NCBI RefSeq assembly: GCF_022682495.2
Contig: NC_071389.1
Coordinates: forward strand, 175,770,056 to 175,834,055
DNA length: 64,000 nt
DNA from: Desmodus rotundus
Taxonomy: Eukaryota > Chordata > Mammalia > Chiroptera > Phyllostomidae
Direction of reading: 5' to 3'
The notes under the pieces are model-generated. The model saw only the letters and a program-made list of their open reading frames with translations. It had not been told where the DNA came from and made no database searches. A program made the translations under genes and the position numbers. Below are positions 57,715 to 64,000 of the stretch, piece after piece. Within the stretch, counting starts at the first letter, position 1, and every line of letters begins with the position of its first letter.

Positions 57715-57920
57715 TTTCTTAAGATTTTATTTATTTATTTTTGGAGAGAGGGGAAGGGAGGGAGAACGAGGGAGAGAAATGTCAATGTGTGGTTGCCTCT
57801 CACATGGCCCCCACTGGGGGCCTGGCCCACAACCTAGGCATGTGACCTGACTGGAAATCAAACTGGCGACCCTTTGGTTCGCAGTCCATGCTCAGTCCAC
57901 TGGGTTAAACCAGCCAGGGC
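57715..57920 (-). mobile_element. VES-type SINE with perfect target duplication
   Basis: T-rich start, gagagaggggaagggaggga, a gagagaaatgtcaatgtgtg block, a decayed B box (ggaaatcaaac) and the head ending aaaccagccagggc at 57920. The 15-base word tatccatgtttcttt is identical at 57700-57714 and 57921-57935. Despite the perfect duplication the B box is mutated. Confidence 0.95.
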
Positions 57921-57935
57921 TATCCATGTTTCTTT

Positions 57936-59088
57936 ATACAAGATGGTAGGAAACTTAGAGAGTGTCTAGTGTATGGAAATCTCTTCACATATATCCAAAC
58001 TAGGGTCCATAAGGGATTCCTGATTTGTTACAGTGGGGCTAAGACTAGAATCTGGGGCATCTAAACTCCCCATCCTCTGTACTTTCCACTTCACTCTCTC
58101 TTAATTTCAGTCTTTGTCTCGGAATTGTCTTTGACACAGAATTTAGTAGCTCTGTTAATATATCATCCACCTCGGCAGCCCTGCCTTTTGTGCCATTGCA
58201 GTGGTCCACTTCTATTGAAATATTCAGTAATGCTTTCATCTACTTTTCCTTCTATATTATAGTTTTCTTTCTGTTCATCTTCTGGTTCCCTGGCTCTAGC
58301 CCTGAGTATACTGATGGCCATGGATATTAATTCCTAATATTAACACGCACTATCATCTTCCATGCTCTGTTTATTTTTTATTCTGGTAATACAGTTCATA
58401 ATCATGTGTCTGAAATGACTTATAGTTTAAAAGGTAAAAGCAAAACTTTTTGTTGCAATGGGTCCTATTTAAATTACAGACCTATTTTTGCTTCATTTCT
58501 CCATTTCTTTCCCTAATCTAATACTAGTCTCATTAAAAAAATTACCTGAGATCTCAGCATTTCTACAGTGAAGATGTCTCGCACTTACTAATATTTGAAG
58601 CAGCCTTCTCCACTTCTCCCTTTCTGATGAGAGCACTTTGCCTGTAAAGCTATTACAGCACACAGCACATTGCATTATTCACATATCTGTCTTCTCTGTC
58701 AGACTGGGCACATTGAGGGTGGGCATTTTGTCCTACTCATTTTTTTTTGTACACACAAGTATCTCATAGTACAGTTCCTAAGAGCACCTCCAGACATATT
58801 TGTCAAGTTGAACCAACAAATTCTTTATGTTGTCTTGAATATTAAATAAAAGTATCCTCTTCCCAATGTGATCATTCTTACTTAAGATTTTCTTGTACTT
58901 CTCTGAGTTAGATGCAGGGATTATCATTTGTTCAGGCTATCATACGCTATCTCCAGAGTTTTCTGTATCCCTAAATCTGACTCGAACAGAGCCATTTGAA
59001 AGCCCTTTGCTCAGGGCAATGTAATTTGAATTGTGCCTGGAAAACTCTCCTTTGTAAGTGTGGTCCTTTTTCTGATAAATCCAAACCT
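57936..59088. other. Unassigned DNA
   Basis: No frame above 64 codons and no recognised family. Confidence 0.4.
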
Positions 59089-59101
59089 GTTAGAGATTTT
59101 A

Positions 59102-59775
59102 TATTATTTTTCTAAAATTTAAGTTATATTTTATTGTCTATGCTATTATAGTTGTCCTAAGTTTCTCCCTTTGCCCCCTTCCACCAAGCCATCCCAGTCC
59201 CTCAGGCAATCCCCACAGCGTTGTTCATGTCCATGGGTCACACATATATGTTCTTGGGCTACTCTATTCCCTATGCTGTACTTTATGTCCCCATAACTAT
59301 TCTGTAACTCCCTATTTGTACTTCTTAATCCCTTCACCTTTTTCACCTGTCCTCCCGAACCCTCTCCTACCTGGTAACCCGTAACATGTTCTCTGTATCT
59401 ATGATTCTGTTTCTGTTCTGCTGGTGTGTTTATTTTGTTTTTTGGATTCAATTTAAAAAAATTATATTTTATTGGTTATGCTATTAGTTGTCTCAATTTC
59501 CCCTATTTGACCCCCTCCACCCAGCACCCCCTACTCCCTCAGGCCACCTCTCCACCATTGTTCACATCCACGGGTCATGGGTAGATTCTTTGGCTACTCT
59601 ATTTCCTATACTCTACTTTACATCCCCAAGGCTATTCTGTAACTACCTCTTTGTACTTCTTAATCCCCTCACATCTTCACCCATTCCTCTATAACCCCCT
59701 CCCTTCTGGCAACCATCAAAATGCTCTCTGTATCCATGATTCTGTCTCTGTTCTTGTTTGCTTAGTTTGATTTTT
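59102..59775 (-). repeat. Tandem pair of HAL1 3' untranslated regions
   Basis: Copy A (59102-59449) and copy B (59455-59775) carry the same landmarks in the same order: ttatattttattg..., ggctactctatt, tttgtacttcttaatccc, and atgattctgt near the upstream end. Copy A stops where the ORF1-proximal part would begin. The two differ by many substitutions. Confidence 0.85.
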
Positions 59776-59845
59776 AGAATCAACTGTTGATAGATATGTA
59801 TTTATTGCCATTTTATTGTTCAAAGTTTTGATCTTCTCCTTTTTC

Positions 59846-60678
59846 TTAAATAAGTCCCTTTAACATTTCATATAATAATGGTTTGGTGATTATGAATTCC
59901 GTTAGCTTTTTTTTTTGTCTGGGAAGCTCTTTATCTGTCCTTCAATTCTAAATGATAGTGTTGCTGGATAGAGTAATCTTGGTTGTAGATCCTTGCTTTT
60001 CATCACCTTGAATATTTCTGGCCAATTCCTTCTAGCTTGCAATTGATAGTCTTATGGGATCTCCCTTGTAGGTAACTAACTGCTTTTCCCTTGTTGCTTT
60101 TAAGGTTCTCTCTTTGTCTTTAATCTTTCATATTTTACTTACAATGTGTCTTGGTCTCTTTGGATTTATCCTGCTTGAGACTCTCTGTGCTTCCTGGACT
60201 TATATATCTATTTCCTTCACCAAGTTAAGGAAGTTTTCTTTTATTATTTTTTCAAATAACTTTTCAATTTCTTCCTGTCTCTCTTCTCCTTCCAGCACCC
60301 CCAAAGTGCAAATGTTGGTAAGCTTGAAGTTGTCCCAGAGGCTTCTTACACTATCCTCACTTTTTTGTATTCTTTTTTCTTCTTGCTGTTCTGATTGGTT
60401 GTTTTATGCTTCCTTATGTTCCAAATCGCTGATTTGATTCTCAGCTTCATCCACTCTACTGTTGATTCTCTGTAAATTGTTCTTTATTTCAATTAGTGTA
60501 TCCTTTTCTGACTGGATTTTTTTATGCTGTTGAGTTTCTCAGTAAGTTCATGGAGCATCCTTATAACCAGTGTTTTGAACTCTGCCTCTAGTAGATTGCT
60601 TGTTTCCATTTTGCCTAGTTCTTTTTCTGGAGTTTTGTTCTGTTCTTTTAATTGGGTCATGTTTCTTTGTCTCTTCAT
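59846..60678 (-). pseudogene. HAL1 ORF1-like relic (L1 ORF1p homologue)
   Basis: The N-terminus is well preserved in the frame 60678-60493, which opens MKRQRNMTQLKEQNKTPEKE and contains LEAEFKTLVIRMLHELTEK, the coiled-coil entry of L1 ORF1p. A stop or frameshift ends this frame, and the rest is in shifted frames down to a stop at 59846-59848. Full length would be about 277 codons. The usual role is RNA binding in the retrotransposition particle. Not functional. Confidence 0.85.
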
Positions 60679-61836
60679 TTTGGCAGCCTCCCTGTATTTA
60701 TTTCTATGTATTAGGTAGAGCTGCTACATCTCCCAGGCTTGGTAGAGTGGCCTAATGTAGTAGATGTCCTATGGATACAGTGGTACAGCTTCCTCTATCA
60801 CCCAAGCTGGGTACTCAAGGTGCACCCTCCTCTTGTAGTTGAGCCTTCATTGCTGTTGGCATGTCCAAGACCAGCCACCACCTGTGTTCTGTCTGGGGCC
60901 TCACATCATGAGATATACAGTGATCTGCAGGTGACTTGTGCTGGGTTTGGAGGTGCCCAGCTAAGGCCAAACTGTGAACCAAGGTCTGCTGCTGCTAGTG
61001 CCAGGCCCGGGACCACTTAGTTACAGGTATGGGGCTAGCTGAAGTCCGATGCTGCTTGTTTGAGAGAATTTAGGAAAATCTGAAGCATGAGCCAACACAA
61101 ATCGTTTGTATGGACAAGCCAGTGGAAGCAGATTGGGTTCATCCAAAATGTGGATGGGGAAGGGCCTCAGGGAATCACCAGTGCAGGGCAAACAATTCAA
61201 ACCAGGTTGATGGAGTCTCAGATATGGCACCTGCCTGCTAGCTTTTGCGGGGTAGGGAGGGCTCATCCCAAGAACAATGGCCTCTGCCAGCACTTCTCTC
61301 TGGGAGAAAGCTGCGCCTCCAATTCTTACCCTGATGCCAAAAGATTCAGTTCCTTGCTATATGTCCCTGGTGCCTTTCAAGCCTCAACACCAGAGGTCAG
61401 AGGGAGTGAGTCTGAATAAATCTGTCTGTGGGCCCTTTTAGAGGAACTGCCTGGGACTCCGGAAGTTTCTGGTTTTTATAGCTTCAATCCCTGCTGGTTT
61501 TTACAGCTAGAAGTTATGGAAACTTATCTTCCTGGCACTGAAACCCTGGGCTGGGGATCCTGGTGTGGGGCTGAGACCACTCACTCCAAGATATACCTCC
61601 TGACTTTTGTCTACCATATGTGGGTGTGGGGCCAGCCTGTTCCATGTCTCTGCCCCTCCTACCAGTCTCTATGTGGTTTCTTCTTTAATTTTGCAGTTGT
61701 AGGACTTCCATTCAGCTTGATTTCTGGATGTTCTGAATGATGGTTGTTCTGTAGTTTAGTTGTAATTTTGATGTGGCTGAGTGAGGAAAAGAGTCGTGTT
61801 TACCTACGCCTCCATCCTCTCTCATTAGAGATTTTA

Positions 61837-63860
61837 GATTTAGCTTAAAAGAGGCTCCTTTTGAATCCAGATGTCTGAAGGAGAGGCTGTAACTTGTCTC
61901 CCATCTGCTGGCACCTTTCCTGGATTAACATTCCAGTAGAAAGAGCCAGAGGAGCAAGCAGATTCCTGTTAGAATGTAACCCTCAGTGTGGAGTGTACAT
62001 GGGGAAGAGGGGCAATGAAAGGCAGGTGAGAAGAGCAAATACAAACCGCAGGCTTGCCCTCCTCACTAGCCCAGCCCTTAGACCAGTAGTTGGGACAAAC
62101 AGAAGAGAGAAACAGAACAACATCTTTTGTCCTCTTGAAACTGCTCCGGCATCCTGGTCTTCTCTTTTTCTCATATATATTTCTTGAGCTTATACCCAAA
62201 GCTGGAAAATTAGCCCCGAGGTTGCTATTGGCTAAGTGGCTTTGGAGTGACCCTCCAAGCAGACTGGAGGGTCACTCTCCTGCACACAGCTCTCTGGTGG
62301 GAAAGGGTTGTAGGGACCCTTTTTGCTCAGCAGAGGGTGCTGTGCTGGTAACCTGCCTCACTGTAAAGGTTGGTCTTTGTCAACCATTCTCAAGTTAGCT
62401 CTTCATTAAAAATTTTTTTTTGTCCGGTTTGCCACACAGTGTAAGCCATATACTGAATGACACATGTTTACTTTATAAATTAAAGGTTAAAATTATTATT
62501 ATAAAATTGTTTTTGAGAAGTTAATTTTTGGCTCCTAAATGTACAGATGGAGGGTGATGTCAGGAGACAGGGTTGGATGTCGACTGCTCTCCTTCTAGCA
62601 AGTAGATGTGTTTGCTGCCCTGTAGACTGACAGCTGAGTCTTCACCCTCTTTTAGACTATCCACAGAACAGGAGTGGATTTGGGGTTCCAGGAACAAGAT
62701 GCATTTCTTTAAGGATTTGGGTGTTTTCTGGGTGAGCTCATGGTAGTTCATTCCTCTGGGCTATAGGAAGAACATAGCTCAAAGCCTAGCTGAGATGTAC
62801 TGGGCTGGATGTGGTCCTCCATGGGGGCCTTCATGGCCCACCTCAGTAGTTCCAGGCACGTTCTAGGCCTCACCATGGTGACGAGAGTGTCTGTGCTATG
62901 GCTGGCTTATGATCAACCTATTGTCACTGATGTGCTTTGGGTAAACCCAGCAGCCAGCAGCACAACCCTGAGACATCTTTTACTTGCACGCTGGAACTTC
63001 TGTCCTGTTATTCCTGGGAAGTGCCCCAGGATGGATGCCAGATCCTTTCCCCCTTGGCTTCTCAGAAATTGCTCTCCAATTCATTTAGACCTTATGAAGC
63101 AGGAACTGGTGGAGCTGTCTAATGCTTCTTAGCATTTCAATGTTGTTACATTCATAATGTTATTCAATTTAAAAATAAATGTATTTTCTACTTTGCAACT
63201 CTTATGTTCTCTTTCATTCAGCTGTTTAACAATGTCAAATGCTTAGATCCCAGATTAGAATTTCTTATAATGGTCTCATTAAACCACAATAAAAGCACAG
63301 TCAGGAAAATTCATAGTATAAGGCATGCTAACTAACTCTTGGAAGCTCAATTTACATTTTGTAAGCCTTAAACTAATTCGAGGATTACGTCTTAAACTTA
63401 AAAGCTTTATGGGTACTTTGAGAAATATTAATAATAGCAAATTTTTTAAAGACCCCAAGTTTGGTTTGTTTTGTTCATTCATTCATTACTTCAGCTACTT
63501 TCAAAAAATTATTTGAGAGAATGTATCATAATTCTTTAAAAGCACTGAAATAAAAATACAGGGATGAAGTCAAAGCAATGAAGGGCATTGCATAATTATT
63601 ATAGAAAACTTGGACTGAGAGAAATGTCTACTTTTAAATCCAAGACTTAGTTCCAGGTTTTCCCATAGCCAAGGCAGAAGGAGAGCATGCTGGGTTACAA
63701 ATCTATCATAGCCAATATGAAGCATATTGGGCAAAAGTCTTTCTGGAGCTAATTTCTAAAAAGAAATATCTATGTTGTGAATCTTTGGGGATGTTGATCA
63801 AGATAGTGGGCATAGCTTCAACTAATAAGATGCTCTTTGTTTAGTATTAACTGTATAAAC
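61837..63860. other. Unassigned DNA, with a hairpin at 62245-62277
   Basis: Several overlapping short frames lie at 61894-62398 and 62809-63132, none above 107 codons or with a known motif. From 63130 on it is AT-rich. The hairpin is listed separately. Confidence 0.4.
62245..62277. repeat. Perfect 13-bp inverted repeat (hairpin)
   Basis: gagtgaccctcca (62245-62257) and its exact complement tggagggtcactc (62265-62277) are separated by the 7-base loop agcagac. A G-T pair could extend the stem by one. It is GC-rich, unlike its surroundings downstream. No terminator or RNA family is implied in a mammal. Confidence 0.9.
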
Positions 63861-63864
63861 TTTA

Positions 63865-63975
63865 AAAATTTTTAAGTATAACTGGCATATGATATTATAT
63901 TACTTTCATGTGTACAACATAGTGATTCATTATTTATATACCTTACAATGAATACAAACTTTTAACCTAAAAATG
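63865..63975 (-). mobile_element. L1 3'-end fragment, antisense
   Basis: ttaagtataactggcatatg, ttatattactttcatgtgta and caacatagtgattcattatt are the complement of an L1 3' end. Short and diverged. Confidence 0.65.
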
Positions 63976-63985
63976 AGGGCATGTA

Positions 63986-64000
63986 GGCCCGGTAGCTCAG
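63986..64000 (+). mobile_element. Start of a tRNA-like sequence cut by the window end
   Basis: The last 15 bases, ggcccggtagctcag, match the acceptor-stem and A-box start of a tRNA or tRNA-derived SINE (A box typically TRGCTCAG). It lies just after an L1 end. Only the beginning is visible, so SINE, tRNA gene and tRNA pseudogene cannot be separated; a SINE is most likely in this context. Confidence 0.45.

Larger units (their letters stand above)
59102..61824 (-). mobile_element. HAL1 element, full length, with duplicated 3'-UTR
   Basis: A second ORF1-only L1 relative on the minus strand. In element order: a GC-rich 5' region (61815 down to about 60700), ORF1 relic (60678 to 59846), 3' untranslated region copy B (about 59840-59455), then a second 3' untranslated copy A (about 59449-59102). 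The 12-base duplication ttagagatttta at 59090-59101 and 61825-61836 encloses both copies. The unit is 2,723 bp. It is more diverged than a recent L1. Confidence 0.85.

Noticed and set aside
1..64000. CRISPR arrays, operons, prophage or bacterial features
   Set aside because: No regularly spaced direct repeats, no ribosome-binding-site-led gene rows, and mammalian SINE/LINE content throughout.

Overview
This window is vertebrate, and almost certainly bat, nuclear DNA. The clearest evidence is seven copies of a tRNA-derived SINE of the bat VES type. They carry the head gccctggctggtgtggctcag or its complement, a B box close to GGTTCGATTCCC, and a purine/pyrimidine-rich tail. Several short L1 copies also have the G-rich 3' untranslated region typical of bats. 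The general mammalian background (MIR, L2, MLT1, MER5A, Tigger-like DNA elements, old L1) fits a placental mammal. A mariner and a short hAT element fit the late DNA-transposon activity known in bats. The species cannot be read from the sequence.

I found no intact host gene, no convincing exon, no structural RNA gene and no CpG-island promoter. The longest open frame is about 225 codons and lies antisense across an L1 insertion. Every longer frame is inside a repeat, antisense to one, or without recognisable similarity. The window is best read as intergenic or deep intronic DNA built up by layered transposition.

Layout. 1-5.6 kb: a 77-bp L1 tail with target-site duplication, two VES copies, an antisense MLT1 LTR, an old L1 3' end and a possible ERV LTR fragment. 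5.8-10 kb: an ancient L1 (plus strand) split by a complete HAL1 (ORF1-only L1 relative, minus strand) with a 17-bp target-site duplication; a candidate solo LTR sits inside the HAL1. 10-18 kb: a truncated L1, L2, MER5A, a 267-bp hAT element, two Tigger-like elements, and two further L1 copies, one with about 1 kb of ORF2 relic. 18.4-25.6 kb: an MLT1 split by an L1 with 12-bp duplications, a hAT relic, L2 and MIR copies, and a VES inside a MIR. 26-31.3 kb: a twin-primed L1, an internally deleted mariner, another L1, a VES with a perfect 15-bp duplication, and an MLT1. 31-52 kb: mostly unassigned sequence with L2, MIR, MLT1-type LTR and antisense L1 blocks, the largest at 39.2-40.9, 43.8-45.9 and 48.3-49.1 kb. 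52-64 kb: VES, MIR, L2 and LTR pieces, a VES with a perfect 15-bp duplication, and a second HAL1 (59.1-61.8 kb) whose 3' untranslated region is present twice. The window ends in the first bases of a tRNA-like sequence.

The elements do not form a pathway. What can be read is an insertion history: many junctions keep target-site duplications, so the order of nested events can be inferred. I did not find a previously undescribed biological system. The best leads are the HAL1 with a duplicated 3' end, the HAL1 nest, the deleted mariner, a perfect 13-bp hairpin at 62245-62277, and unnamed ancient repeat families with more than one copy here.
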